A stretch of DNA of 64,000 nt from Chitinophagaceae bacterium. Lineage in GTDB: Bacteria > Bacteroidota > Bacteroidia > Chitinophagales > Chitinophagaceae. The stretch is from the NCBI GenBank assembly GCA_016719165.1, contig JADKAJ010000006.1, forward strand, positions 62,001-126,000, in the 5' to 3' direction. Under the pieces are notes generated by a model, which was not told where the DNA came from, made no database searches, and saw only the letters and a list, made by a program, of their open reading frames with translations. Below are positions 18,435-28,186 of the stretch, one piece after another (position 1 is the stretch's first letter; every line of letters starts with the position of its first letter). The position numbers and the translations under genes were made by a program.

Positions 18435-18578
18435 ACAAACAGTTAATGAGTAAAGGGACAGTTATAGCAAAAATCATGGCAAAAGCCAAACTGGTAATAA
18501 TGACATTGTTTTGAAATAATTGCTTGCCGAATATACGAATTGGAGGGTTTTGGCTATGTCAGCCTGCCATCTTTATTA

Positions 18579-19343
18579 CTAACTGGCAGTAAGAGAATCA
18601 AATTTGTTTACAAAGGCAGACAACTGGTTGAATAATTTCAGGCGGGAGATGTAACCGTTTAGCTGCCCGGTGCAGTTCAAATATGACAACAGATTATCCG
18701 GGTGAAAACCGACAGGTTTACTGTGTTTTAGTAGTTTTTTGGCACCTTCAAGGGTAAGGGCATATGCATGGCAGCAATCATGAAAACCGGCTTTGGCAAT
18801 ATGTGGTGAAAAAGGAACCGGGTAGTAGTTCCTGAAAATCTCCCGGCTTATTTTTAATTGTGTATGGTGAGGAAGTTTTGTCAGCATAAAACGGTTCAGC
18901 TTTTCCCTGATACCAAGAGTTTCATTCTTTTCATAGCCGAGGTATAGCAGTTCCCAGTCTTCCGGGAGTTCTTTTGTGAGAACAGGGAATTTTGGTAAGT
19001 GTTTATATACAGGTTCCACATCGTCTTCAAGTACCAGGGTTCTTTGAAATCCATTTTCAATTATATATTCATAAATGCTGACATGACCCAGCGCACAGCA
19101 AAGCATTCCGGTGGATATCTCTGTGGGTTTTTTATAGAATTCCCTGTATAATGCAGTGCTGTAAAGCCCCTGTTCTTTAAGTTCTTCAATCGATGTTTTT
19201 TCTTTGTCTGTTCCGAAGAAAAATTCAAAGTTTAATCCCTCTAATGTTTTATTAATATAAGCAATACGATCTGTCAAACGGGGAAGTGTTAGCACTACGA
19301 TCTTATCAAAATAGTCATTCAGGTATTGGAACGATGATTTCAT
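18579..19343 (-). CDS. Glycosyltransferase family 25 protein
   Basis: 254 residues from the ATG at 19343; an upstream TTG at 19361 would add six residues. GT25 hallmarks: VVLTLPRLTDRIAYINKTL at the N-terminus, MLCCALGHVSIYEYII, and the LVLEDDVEPVY motif near residue 105 with the acidic metal/nucleotide-sugar binding cluster; later HAYALTLEGAKKLL. GT25 enzymes transfer sugars in LPS or surface glycan assembly. It stands alone with no glycan cluster around it, so the acceptor is unknown. Confidence 0.85.
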   Translation of the reverse strand: MKSSFQYLNDYFDKIVVLTLPRLTDRIAYINKTLEGLNFEFFFGTDKEKTSIEELKEQGLYSTALYREFYKKPTEISTGMLCCALGHVSIYEYIIENGFQRTLVLEDDVEPVYKHLPKFPVLTKELPEDWELLYLGYEKNETLGIREKLNRFMLTKLPHHTQLKISREIFRNYYPVPFSPHIAKAGFHDCCHAYALTLEGAKKLLKHSKPVGFHPDNLLSYLNCTGQLNGYISRLKLFNQLSAFVNKFDSLTAS

Positions 19344-19527
19344 TAAAGCAATAATAAGCAAATAAACTCCTTGCCTGTATAGAAAATATAATTTTAAATT
19401 ATCTTTTTTTCGTCAGGCCAAACTTATTTTTAAATGGATATTTTTACTGGTGAACTGCAAGCTTATTAAGGAAGTATTAATTGTTGGTTAAATAAATTGT
19501 ATTTATAGTTGGTTTTTTATCCAATCA

Positions 19528-21075
19528 TCAGCCAGCCCACCCTTCCCTGTCGAGGCTTCTGTACTGAATGGCTTCTGCCAGGTGTTCCGGTTTTATTTCT
19601 TCGCTTTGAGACAAGTCAGCAATGGTCCTGGAAACCTTCAGAATCCTGTCATAAGCCCTGGCTGATAAGTTAAGTTTTTCCATAGCTGCCTTTAATAAAT
19701 TGGCACCCACCTGGCTGATCACACAAATTTCTTTCAGCATTTTGCTGCTCATCTGTGCATTGCAATAGATACCGGGATGGTTCTTGTATCGTTCTGCCTG
19801 TTTTTCCCTTGCATTGATTACCCGGTCCCTTATCACAGAGGAATTTTCCTGTGGTTTTATGGAAGAAAGTTCGCTGAATGCAACGGGTGTTACTTCCACA
19901 TGCAGATCGATACGATCTAATAAAGGACCTGAAATTTTATTCAGGTACTTCTGTACTGTACCCGGCGGGCAAGTGCATTCTCTCTCCGGGTGATTATAAA
20001 AACCGCAGGGGCAGGGGTTCATGGATGCCATCAGCATAAAAGATGCGGGGAAATCAACGGCAACTTTTGCCCGTGAGATAGTTACCCTTCTTTCTTCCAT
20101 CGGCTGGCGCATTACTTCCAGCACTGTTCTTTTAAACTCCGGTAATTCATCCAGAAACAAAACACCATTATGTGCCAGTGATATTTCGCCCGGTTGTGGT
20201 ATGCCGCCACCACCTACCAGTGCCACATCCGAAATAGTATGGTGTGGCGAACGGAAGGGTCTTTTCGAAACCAATGTGGAGTTTTCGGGTAACTTACCCG
20301 CAACAGAATGGATCTTGGTTGTTTCTAAAGCTTCCTGCAAACTAAGTGGCGGTAGTATAGTGGGCAATCGTTTGGCCAGCATGGTTTTTCCGGCACCGGG
20401 CGGACCAATTAAGATCGCATTATGGCCACCTGCGGCTGCAATTTCTAATGCTCTTTTAATGTTTTCCTGTCCCTTCACATCAGCAAAGTCTATTTCAAAA
20501 TCGTATTGTGAATTAAAAAACTCCTCTCTTGTATTGATGATGATTTGTTCAAGTCCTTTTTCTCCTTTCTCAAAAAAATCAATCACTTCTTTGATATGTG
20601 TCACACCATACACCTGCAGGTTATTGACCATGCCGGCTTCTTTTGCATTTACTTTTGGAACAATCAATCCTTTAAATCCTTCTTTGCGTGCCTGAATGGC
20701 AATGGGTAAAGCTCCTTTGATAGGGCGAATCTCCCCATCCAGTGAAAGTTCACCCATGATAACATAATTGGAAAGAGCCTCACTGTTTTCTATTTGCTCA
20801 GAAGCACCGAGGATGCCTAATGCAATAGGAAGATCGAAAGCTGTGCCACTTTTTTTAATATCGGCAGGAGCCAGGTTCACCACAACTTTGGTGCGGGGAA
20901 CATTATAGTTATTGGTTTTGAAAGTGCTTTCAATCCGCTGTAAACTTTCCTTAACGGCATTATCCGGAAGCCCTACGATCATCGGATCTTTGCCCGTAGT
21001 CAGCCAGTTAACTTCGATGGTGATGGAAATAGCTTCAACCCCATATACCGCACTGCCAAATGTCTTTACTAGCAT
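19528..21075 (-). CDS. YifB/ComM-type Mg-chelatase-like AAA ATPase
   Basis: 515 residues. The N-terminal about 170 residues are a Lon-like (ChlI) domain (FGSAVYGVEAISITIEVNW, VVNLAPADIKKSGTAFDLPIALG). Next comes the AAA core with Walker A GPPGAGKTMLAKRLP near residue 222, Walker B VLFLDELPEF, SRAKVAVDFPASFMLMASMNPCPCG, and a Cys-rich segment (PCPCGFYNHPERECTCPP) that may bind zinc. The C-terminal Mg_chelatase_C domain ends QYRSLDREGW. ComM relatives are helicases that promote branch migration during transformation and recombination. Monocistronic. Confidence 0.93.
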   Translation of the reverse strand: MLVKTFGSAVYGVEAISITIEVNWLTTGKDPMIVGLPDNAVKESLQRIESTFKTNNYNVPRTKVVVNLAPADIKKSGTAFDLPIALGILGASEQIENSEALSNYVIMGELSLDGEIRPIKGALPIAIQARKEGFKGLIVPKVNAKEAGMVNNLQVYGVTHIKEVIDFFEKGEKGLEQIIINTREEFFNSQYDFEIDFADVKGQENIKRALEIAAAGGHNAILIGPPGAGKTMLAKRLPTILPPLSLQEALETTKIHSVAGKLPENSTLVSKRPFRSPHHTISDVALVGGGGIPQPGEISLAHNGVLFLDELPEFKRTVLEVMRQPMEERRVTISRAKVAVDFPASFMLMASMNPCPCGFYNHPERECTCPPGTVQKYLNKISGPLLDRIDLHVEVTPVAFSELSSIKPQENSSVIRDRVINAREKQAERYKNHPGIYCNAQMSSKMLKEICVISQVGANLLKAAMEKLNLSARAYDRILKVSRTIADLSQSEEIKPEHLAEAIQYRSLDREGWAG

Positions 21076-21145
21076 GGGGGGAAGATAATAAAAAATACTA
21101 ACCGGTTTATTACCGGAAAGTGGTATATAAATGCCGATTTCTCTT

Positions 21146-22765
21146 TTAATTCATTTTGATCACTCTTGCTTCAAACAGGAGTGAAGTGTTTGGATCAGGA
21201 AAAATTGATTTCAGGTTATTGCTCACGGGAATATGGAAGGTTTCGGATTGTTTGGTTATCTGCAGTGTTCTTGTTTCTGTTTTTTTATTATCAGCGATAA
21301 GATCTATTTCAAGCGGGAATACAAAGGGTACAGATTGCTGTAACTGATCAACAGTGATGATTATTTTTTTTTCTGCGGGACTATATTTCCAGGCAATTTC
21401 CAGTTTTGGATTAACCGGTGTATGCAGCCATTGCCGGAAAAATATTTCAAGGTTCTTACCAGCTACTTTCTCCACTATTTGTTGCAGGTCTTTTGTATCA
21501 GCATTCTTACCGGCATAAGCAGAATAATACTCCCTGATGCTTTTATGAAAAACAGAATCGCCCAGCTGCCTTCTCAGCATATGCAGGATCCAACCACCTT
21601 TCTGGTAACTGTTGGCATTCAGTAACCGCATATAATCAGGCGTACTGTCTACCACCGGTCTTTTTGCTGATTTTACGAAGCTGATCACTTCCTCCCTGTC
21701 CTCCTGCATTCTTTTGTTCAGACTGTCTGTACCATATTTAGACTCAAGGTAAATATGTGTTAAGTAAGTGGCGAAGCCCTCACTGAGCCAGAAATGAGCA
21801 AAGCTTTTTTCCGTGGCCATATTGCCAAACCACTGGTGCACTATCTCATGGGCGATGAGTCTTTCTTCTGTTCGCTGGCCGTTCACCGTATGTTCTGCAT
21901 AGAAAATAGCACCGGCATTTTCCATTCCGCCAAACATGGTCTTGGATTGTACGTTGGCTAATTTTTGATAGGCATAGGGACCAATGTAGTCAATGAAGAA
22001 AGCAAGTATGTCCCTTGCTATGGCATAATCATAAAATCCATGATCCTTATTTTCGGTATACACCCAGCTGCTGACAGGAATACAATCATTAACAAAGCCG
22101 GTATGTTGCACAGCGAAATCAGCCACACCGATCACCATGACTTTAGTTGGCAAAAGCACATTTTCTTTCCAGTGGGTAAGCTTTTTCCCGCCGGGTAAAT
22201 TTGATTCCTCCACGAGAATACCATTTGAAATAACCCGGTATTGTAAAGGAGCAGTTACAATAAACTCCACAGATGCTTTATCGGAAGGATCATCATTGCA
22301 GGGTAGCCAGTGATGAGCCCTGTTGGGCCAGTTGTCGGCAAAGAAGGTTCTTTTGCCAAACTGGTTTTTGGAAATGATCAGGCCGTCAGCCGGTACACCT
22401 TTATAGGTAATGATAAAAAACCCGGTATCTCCTTTGACAGCTTTTTCTCCCCTTGGAATAACAATTTTATTTTGCCTGTGACTGAAAGATGTTTCTTTAA
22501 TGACAATTTCTCCCGGCCATCCGTCAGGATATTGCACTGCCATTACTTTCATTCCTTTCATTGCAGTATTAATATTCTCAAGGTCAATCTCAATGGTAGC
22601 AGCATTTTGTGTATATACGAATTGTATTGCAGCTTCTCCGTAAAGGGTGTCATCCAGGTCATTTAGTTCAATCCTGAAAGTGTAATGCAGTACATCAATA
22701 TTTCTTTGAGCTATGACTGCAACCGAAAAATAAAATGACAATAATAAGAGCAAGCCTTTTTTCAT
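21146..22765 (-). CDS. Exported M1 family aminopeptidase
   Basis: 539 residues from the ATG at 22765 (MKKGLLLLLSFYFSVAVIAQ, a signal peptide); a TTG at 22774 is a poorer start. The M1 exopeptidase motif GGMENAGAIFY (GAMEN-like) lies near residue 276 and the zinc site HEIVHQWFGN near 305, followed after 18 residues by the third ligand in LSEGFATYL. The C-terminal part lacks the long ERAP1-like helical domain of PepN and instead has a short beta segment, typical of compact Bacteroidota M1 enzymes. Expected to trim peptides in the periplasm or outside the cell. Confidence 0.92.
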   Translation of the reverse strand: MKKGLLLLLSFYFSVAVIAQRNIDVLHYTFRIELNDLDDTLYGEAAIQFVYTQNAATIEIDLENINTAMKGMKVMAVQYPDGWPGEIVIKETSFSHRQNKIVIPRGEKAVKGDTGFFIITYKGVPADGLIISKNQFGKRTFFADNWPNRAHHWLPCNDDPSDKASVEFIVTAPLQYRVISNGILVEESNLPGGKKLTHWKENVLLPTKVMVIGVADFAVQHTGFVNDCIPVSSWVYTENKDHGFYDYAIARDILAFFIDYIGPYAYQKLANVQSKTMFGGMENAGAIFYAEHTVNGQRTEERLIAHEIVHQWFGNMATEKSFAHFWLSEGFATYLTHIYLESKYGTDSLNKRMQEDREEVISFVKSAKRPVVDSTPDYMRLLNANSYQKGGWILHMLRRQLGDSVFHKSIREYYSAYAGKNADTKDLQQIVEKVAGKNLEIFFRQWLHTPVNPKLEIAWKYSPAEKKIIITVDQLQQSVPFVFPLEIDLIADNKKTETRTLQITKQSETFHIPVSNNLKSIFPDPNTSLLFEARVIKMN

Positions 22766-22831
22766 AGGGTACAAAATAGTAATTTATTTCTCCTTTTAAT
22801 CCTATTAAATTCCCAAAATCGTGGTACTGTG

Positions 22832-24148
22832 TTATAATTTCTCCAGCATCTCTACCACTTTTTCTCTTTTGAGGATGACATACCCGATGCGGTCGTTGCT
22901 GATACCTTCTTTCAGCTGGTAACTGAATTTCAGCTGGTCATCATTTACATCGGTTTCAAAATAACGGAAGGATATGTTGGGATAATTCTTCAGTTCCTCT
23001 CCAATTTCATAGAGGTGAGTGGAAAGGATGAACAGCGAATTTTTTATTTTAATAAGCCCTTTTATAACTGTCAGCGAGCATTTCATCGCATCCTGCACAT
23101 TGGTGCCTTTGAATAACTCATCAATAAGTACCAGCCATTTCCTGCCATCATTTATTTTTTCAATCGTATTCTTGATCCGCTGTACTTCGTTGAAAAAATA
23201 GCTTTCCCCTTTGGCAATATTATCAACGACATTAATATTGCTCAGTAAACCGTCAAACAAGGTCAGTTTCATTTTTAGTGCCGGCACACCCATGCCGATA
23301 TGTGCCAGGAAAACAGCCGAACCCACCGATTTTATCAAAGTGCTTTTACCCGCCATATTCGCCCCAGTCAGAAAAAGAAAATTCTGCTCCGGGTTCATCT
23401 GCAGGTCATACGCCACCGGCTGTGGCAACAGAATATGGTACAAACCTTTTGCATCCACCAGCGGTGTTTCCTGCTCTACAAATTCCGGAAAACTGAGGTT
23501 ATAAGTTTTTACTGCCACTGCCATCGAGTACCAGGCATCCAGCCGGCTGTAAATGTCAATCAGTTCAAGTGTATTTGTTTTATACCGGCCACGCAGATGA
23601 TAACCGAAGTACAGGTTTTGCCGGGCACTAAACTTTTGCCCTGCTTCTGTCTCGGATAATTTTTGCAGGGGTGTTTCTTTCAACATTCCGATAATACGGT
23701 CTATATACAGCTGGATATTGGCAGGCAGCTCCATATTTTCCAGCAGTTCTGCAATTTTCCTGATGCCCCGGAAAAAATCAGCGAAATGGGGAACCGAATA
23801 TTTGACCATAGAATAGTCACTATTGTGCAACCATTGGTACAATAGATTATTGAAAGAAGCGGGAGCTTCACTGATCGGATCCAGCTGGTAGTCGAGGAAC
23901 TTATCCATCACCAGCACGGTGCCATTGCTGACATCAACGGGCCAGTCCTTTACATGCTCCATGAAAGTGCGGATCACTTTTTGCGTGCCGATAATTTTTT
24001 TCAGGTCATTATGCGGCTCACTGAAAAATTTACGCAACCATTCACGGCCACCTACTGTTCTTGTGAAATTGAGCTTATGAAAAATAGAAAACTCTTCTTC
24101 CTGGTGGAAGATGGAGATATCATTGAACGATGTGTTGTCTATCTGCAT
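22832..24148 (-). CDS. MutS-family ATPase lacking the mismatch-recognition domain
   Basis: 438 residues from the ATG at 24148 (MQIDNTSFNDISIFH); a TTG at 24187 is possible. The clamp/core region (VGGREWLRKFFSEPHND, resembling MutS domain III) leads into the ATPase with Walker A GANMAGKSTLIKSVG near residue 260 and Walker B WLVLIDELFKGTN, then a FILSTHLYEIGEEL H-loop. Mismatch-binding domain I with its Phe-x-Glu motif and connector domain II are absent, and there is no Smr domain, so it is neither canonical MutS nor full MutS2. Role is unknown; recombination or DNA-structure processing is possible. Confidence 0.85.
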   Translation of the reverse strand: MQIDNTSFNDISIFHQEEEFSIFHKLNFTRTVGGREWLRKFFSEPHNDLKKIIGTQKVIRTFMEHVKDWPVDVSNGTVLVMDKFLDYQLDPISEAPASFNNLLYQWLHNSDYSMVKYSVPHFADFFRGIRKIAELLENMELPANIQLYIDRIIGMLKETPLQKLSETEAGQKFSARQNLYFGYHLRGRYKTNTLELIDIYSRLDAWYSMAVAVKTYNLSFPEFVEQETPLVDAKGLYHILLPQPVAYDLQMNPEQNFLFLTGANMAGKSTLIKSVGSAVFLAHIGMGVPALKMKLTLFDGLLSNINVVDNIAKGESYFFNEVQRIKNTIEKINDGRKWLVLIDELFKGTNVQDAMKCSLTVIKGLIKIKNSLFILSTHLYEIGEELKNYPNISFRYFETDVNDDQLKFSYQLKEGISNDRIGYVILKREKVVEMLEKL

Positions 24149-24198
24149 ACGCCTGCTAAATTCCAAAATACAAGAAACAAGTTCCAAATAAATGGGGC

Positions 24199-24567
24199 CT
24201 ACTCATTCTCACTTCTTTTTTTTAATATCGAAGTAAAAATTAAAACAAATTCCCTGGCTTCCTGCTTTAATGACTGTCTTTCAGTTTCAATTTCTTTAGT
24301 GTCACCCGTTATTACAAGTCTTAGCCAATAGGCAGATTCTTTGGCCTCCCGGCGGCAAGTCTTTATTTTCATTTTGAAATCTTTGTCTCCAATGCTTTCA
24401 TTTGCTTCTATATAGTTAGCACCAGGGGAACTTCCTGCTCTTATCAATTGCGGTATATATTCATTATTTGCAGGGTTCCTGGGTAGGGTTAAACAAAAAT
24501 CTCTCACTCTCTCCGCAAACTTTGCAGTTCTTTCTTCCAGATCATATATTTTTTTAATTTCCTGCAT
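24199..24567 (-). CDS. Four-helix bundle protein (23S rRNA intervening-sequence protein family)
   Basis: 122 residues from the ATG at 24567 (MQEIKKIYDLEERTAKF), the normal length of the family; the longer reading to 24648 would overlap the dihydroorotase gene. Family signatures: YDLEERTAKFAERVRDF, IPQLIRAGSSPGANYIEAN, FKMKIKTCRREAKESAYWLRL. Proteins of this fold occur as free-standing genes throughout Bacteroidota and as ORFs in 23S rRNA intervening sequences; function unknown. The 64-base gap upstream is A/C-rich on the coding strand with degenerate CAAAC-type repeats. Confidence 0.85.
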   Translation of the reverse strand: MQEIKKIYDLEERTAKFAERVRDFCLTLPRNPANNEYIPQLIRAGSSPGANYIEANESIGDKDFKMKIKTCRREAKESAYWLRLVITGDTKEIETERQSLKQEAREFVLIFTSILKKRSENE

Positions 24568-24631
24568 ATAATAGACGTAGCAATAAGGGTAGAGTCTTGC
24601 TGTTTGGTTTTTGTTTCTTGAGTTTTGGTTC

Positions 24632-25981
24632 TTATATGTTCCTGTCAAATGCCAGCCTTAGCCCCATTTGAGATTCATCCCACACCCCGTTTCCATATAC
24701 CAAATGACCATTTATAAATGTATGGGTGACGGTGGCAGGAAATTCAAATCCATCTAATGGGCTCCAGCCGCATTTATATAAAATATTTTCTTTTGTTACG
24801 GTCATTCCATGTTTCATATCCACGATCACCAGGTCGGCATGATAACCTTCCCGGATATAGCCTCTTTCTTTTACCTGGAAACAATCAGCGACGGCATGAC
24901 TCATTTTCTCAGCTATCTTTTCTAATGATATCCTTCCCTGTTTGTAATAATGCAACATAAGCAATAAAGAATGTTGTACCAATGGCAAACCGGCATGTGC
25001 TTTTTCATATGGTTCATTTTTTTCCTCCCGGGTGTGCGGTGCATGGTCAGTGGCGATCACATCCAGCCTGTCGTCCAGTAAGGCTTTCCATAAGGCTTCT
25101 TTATTATGCGGCGCTTTAATGGCCGGGTTGCATTTTACCTGGTTGCCCAGCCTTGCATAATCATCACTGGTAAAATGCAGGTGGTGAACACATACTTCAG
25201 TGGTGATACGTTTGTCCTTCAGCGGGAACATATTGGTGAACAGCTGCAGTTCTTTTTCCGTACTGATATGTAGTATATGCAACCGGGTGCCGTATTTCTT
25301 GGCAATCTGAATGGCATACAAAGAAGATTCATAGCAGGCTTCTTCATCCCTGATTACAGGATGATCGGCCGGAACCAATATTCTTCCTGTTGATTTTAAT
25401 TGTTCCAGATTTCTTTTGATGATGCTTTCATCTTCGCAATGCGTGGCGATCAGTATTTCGCTTTCCCGGAAAACCCTGTCAAGGGTATTGGGATTATCTA
25501 CCAGCATATTCCCGGTGCTGGCACCCATGAATATCTTGATGCCGCAGATATCATTTTTCTTTTTATTCGTCTTCAGCACTTCTTCCGCATTATCATTGGA
25601 AGTGCCCATGTAGAATGAATAGTTGGCGAGGGAGGTTTTTGAAGCAACCTGGTATTTATCTTCCAGCAATTCCTGGGTAAGTGCATTGGGAATGGTATTG
25701 GGCATTTCCATAAAACTGGTGACCCCGCCGGCTACCGCTGCTTTGGCTTCCGTGGCAATGGTTGCCTTATGTGTCAGTCCCGGCTCCCGGAAATGAACCT
25801 GGTCATCAATGCAACCGGGCAATAAATATTTTTCTTCACCATTTATTTCAATGACAGCTGTATTTGTCTTCGTTATCTGTGGTGCTATTTTTTCAATCCT
25901 GCCATTTGTTATCAGAACATCTGTTGTTTTTATACTGCCTTCATTGACAACCTGTATATTCTTAATCAGGTAATTTTGCAT
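24632..25981 (-). CDS. pyrC: Dihydroorotase, class I
   Basis: 449 residues. It catalyses the reversible cyclisation of carbamoyl-aspartate to dihydroorotate in pyrimidine synthesis. The metal-binding DQVHFREPG (HxR) motif, GGVTSFMEMPNTIP, HILHISTEKEL, and DVIATDHAPHT near residue 310 are all present; the carboxylated Lys typical of this class is expected in the IKIFMGAS strand. Length and motif style match the long class I (PyrC2/DHOase II-like) enzymes. It is divergent from the Wzi-like gene with only 37 bases between the two starts, so the promoters must overlap. Confidence 0.93.
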   Translation of the reverse strand: MQNYLIKNIQVVNEGSIKTTDVLITNGRIEKIAPQITKTNTAVIEINGEEKYLLPGCIDDQVHFREPGLTHKATIATEAKAAVAGGVTSFMEMPNTIPNALTQELLEDKYQVASKTSLANYSFYMGTSNDNAEEVLKTNKKKNDICGIKIFMGASTGNMLVDNPNTLDRVFRESEILIATHCEDESIIKRNLEQLKSTGRILVPADHPVIRDEEACYESSLYAIQIAKKYGTRLHILHISTEKELQLFTNMFPLKDKRITTEVCVHHLHFTSDDYARLGNQVKCNPAIKAPHNKEALWKALLDDRLDVIATDHAPHTREEKNEPYEKAHAGLPLVQHSLLLMLHYYKQGRISLEKIAEKMSHAVADCFQVKERGYIREGYHADLVIVDMKHGMTVTKENILYKCGWSPLDGFEFPATVTHTFINGHLVYGNGVWDESQMGLRLAFDRNI

Positions 25982-26018
25982 ATCTTGTCCGTTGAATTAT
26001 TAGCCAAAGCCAAATCTT

Positions 26019-27701
26019 ATGCAATTTAAACAAAGCCTGGTAAGACTTGCATTTATCCTGTTACCCGTTTCGGTTTTTTCACAAACTACTTATCTGCCGC
26101 AGGGAGATAAAGCCAATATACTGATGGAGCGGCTGGAGATAAAGAACCGCACCGATTCCTTCTTTAATTTTTCCAAAACAAAGCCATTCAGCCGCAAGCA
26201 TACGGTGAATGCAGTGACGCATTACCTGCAGCAAAACGGAAAAGCCCTTTCCAAAGTGGATGCATACAATATCCAACGGGTATTGATGAATAACCTGGAA
26301 TACCTGCCAGAAGCGGACCGGTTACAATATGCCTCGAAGAAACCAATCCTGAAAAATTTCTATACTTCACCGGCCAATCTGTATGAAGTGCATGTAAAAG
26401 ATTTTGATCTTGTCATCAACCCGGTGATACAGGTAACAGTGTCAAAAGAAAAAGATAATGATGAAACACTGTACCAGAATACACGAGGATTGAACCTCCG
26501 CGGACGTATCGCCAATAAGATCGGCTTCTATGCCTACATCACCGATAACCAGGAGAAAAATCCTTTTTATGTACGGGATTTTGTCAATGCGAGAAGAGCG
26601 GTGCCCGGTGCCGGTTTTTATAAGGACTTCAAAGGGACCGGCTATGATTATTTCGATGCAAGAGGTTATTTCACTTTTAATGTAACAAAGTACATTGATG
26701 TTACATTCGGGTACGACCGCAACTTTATCGGCAATGGTCACCGCAGCATGTTCCTGAGTGATTTTGGCAACAGTAATTTATTCCTGAAACTGAATACCCG
26801 TATCTGGAAATTCAATTACCAGAACCTGTTCATGGAACTGCACAATGCAGATAACAGGATAGGGGATAAACTTATCGGCAAGAAATATGCAGCCATGCAC
26901 CACCTGGATGTGAATGTGACAAAGTGGTTGAATATCGGTTTGTTTGAAGGAGTGATCTTTGGCCGTAAAGACCGTTTTGATTTTGGTTATCTCAATCCCA
27001 TTATCTTCTATCGTTCCATTGAACAGCAGAACGGAAGTTTTGATAACTCTGTAGCGGGACTGGATGCAAAAGCCAATATTGGAAAGGGCATACAACTCTA
27101 CGGGCAATTAAGCCTGGATGAATTTTTACTCTCTGAAATAAAGAACAACCGCGGCTGGTGGGCCAACAAATGGGGCATACAGCTGGGAGCCAAATATATT
27201 GATGCTTTTGGTATAGCAAACCTTGACCTGCAGCTGGAGCATAACCGGGTTCGTCCATTCACTTATTCTCACCGTGATTCGGTGGCCAATTATACGCACT
27301 ATAACCAGCCACTGGCACATCCGCTGATGGCTAACTTCAGTGAGTTTATCGGCATGGCCCGTTACCAGCCGGCGCCTAAATGGCTGGCTGTTGGTAAGCT
27401 GATCTATTACACACAGGGCAGGGACAGCAGCAACCAGAGTTATGGCAGCAATATTTTTTATCCCAATGTGCCGCCGTTCCGCCAGGGCGATTTTGGGTAT
27501 GATATCGGCAGTGGCTGGAAGACGAATGTATTCCTGGCGTCTTTCCTGTTGTCGTACGAATGGCGGGAAAATCTATTCCTAGAACTGAATGCGGTGGTTC
27601 GTAAGCAAGAAACGAAAACGGCTCCGCTCATTTCCAATAATACTTCTGTAATCAGTTTTGGTGTTCGCTGGAATATGCATCGCAGGGAGTTTGACTTTTG
27701 A
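26019..27701 (+). CDS. Wzi-like outer-membrane beta-barrel protein
   Basis: 560 residues with a signal peptide (LVRLAFILLPVSVFSQ). From about residue 130 the sequence alternates aromatic strands and turns (RGRIANKIGFYAYITDNQEKN, YIDVTFGYDRNFIGNGHRSMFLSDFGNSNLFLKL, WLNIGLFEGVIFG) and ends in a strand with SFGVRWNMHRREFDF, the pattern of capsule-assembly Wzi family barrels, which in Bacteroidota include the gliding-associated RemB. About 110 helical residues precede the barrel. No capsule genes are adjacent, so a role in surface polysaccharide attachment or adhesion is inference. Confidence 0.75.
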   Translation: MQFKQSLVRLAFILLPVSVFSQTTYLPQGDKANILMERLEIKNRTDSFFNFSKTKPFSRKHTVNAVTHYLQQNGKALSKVDAYNIQRVLMNNLEYLPEADRLQYASKKPILKNFYTSPANLYEVHVKDFDLVINPVIQVTVSKEKDNDETLYQNTRGLNLRGRIANKIGFYAYITDNQEKNPFYVRDFVNARRAVPGAGFYKDFKGTGYDYFDARGYFTFNVTKYIDVTFGYDRNFIGNGHRSMFLSDFGNSNLFLKLNTRIWKFNYQNLFMELHNADNRIGDKLIGKKYAAMHHLDVNVTKWLNIGLFEGVIFGRKDRFDFGYLNPIIFYRSIEQQNGSFDNSVAGLDAKANIGKGIQLYGQLSLDEFLLSEIKNNRGWWANKWGIQLGAKYIDAFGIANLDLQLEHNRVRPFTYSHRDSVANYTHYNQPLAHPLMANFSEFIGMARYQPAPKWLAVGKLIYYTQGRDSSNQSYGSNIFYPNVPPFRQGDFGYDIGSGWKTNVFLASFLLSYEWRENLFLELNAVVRKQETKTAPLISNNTSVISFGVRWNMHRREFDF

Positions 27702-27967
27702 TAAGACCTGTAAATAATTATATGCCGCAGCCGGAGCTTTTGTCCCGATTTGGTTAGGGCATGAGCCACAAAATGCGGACAGGCATAAATAAGAGTTTAG
27801 AATTATTATAAGCATAAAGCAGTTTTTATAATGTGTGTAATAAGCTGTTGACATAAAATCTATGTCTTCGTCCGGTACATACAAACTATAATAACGATGA
27901 TAGAAAAGGTTAGCCGGAGAGCTGGGATATGGAACCTATATTATTTTCTTTCTCTATTCATTGCAGG

Positions 27968-28183
27968 TTAGCTTTCTTGTTCCTCAGCATATTCAAGAAT
28001 ATCCGCCGGCTGGCATTTCAGCACTTTGCAGATCGTTTCTAATGTACTGAACCGGATTGCTTTTGCTTTTCCTGTTTTTAAGATGGAAAGATTAGATATG
28101 GTTAAGCCAACCTTTTCTGAAAGCTCATTGAGCGACATTTTGCGCTTTGCCATCATTACGTCTAAGTTTACTATTATGGGCAT
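27968..28183 (-). CDS. XRE-family helix-turn-helix regulator (YozG type)
   Basis: 71 residues, almost entirely one Cro/CI-type HTH domain: MSLNELSEKVGLTISNLSILKTGKAKAIRFSTLETICKVLKCQPADILEY. Small stand-alone regulators of this type usually sit beside DUF2975 membrane proteins, as here: the DUF2975 stop lies 3 bases before this start, so the two are translated from one message. Autoregulation through the double palindrome on the shared promoter (28769-28801) is a plausible inference. Confidence 0.92.
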   Translation of the reverse strand: MPIIVNLDVMMAKRKMSLNELSEKVGLTISNLSILKTGKAKAIRFSTLETICKVLKCQPADILEYAEEQES

Positions 28184-28186
28184 GGT

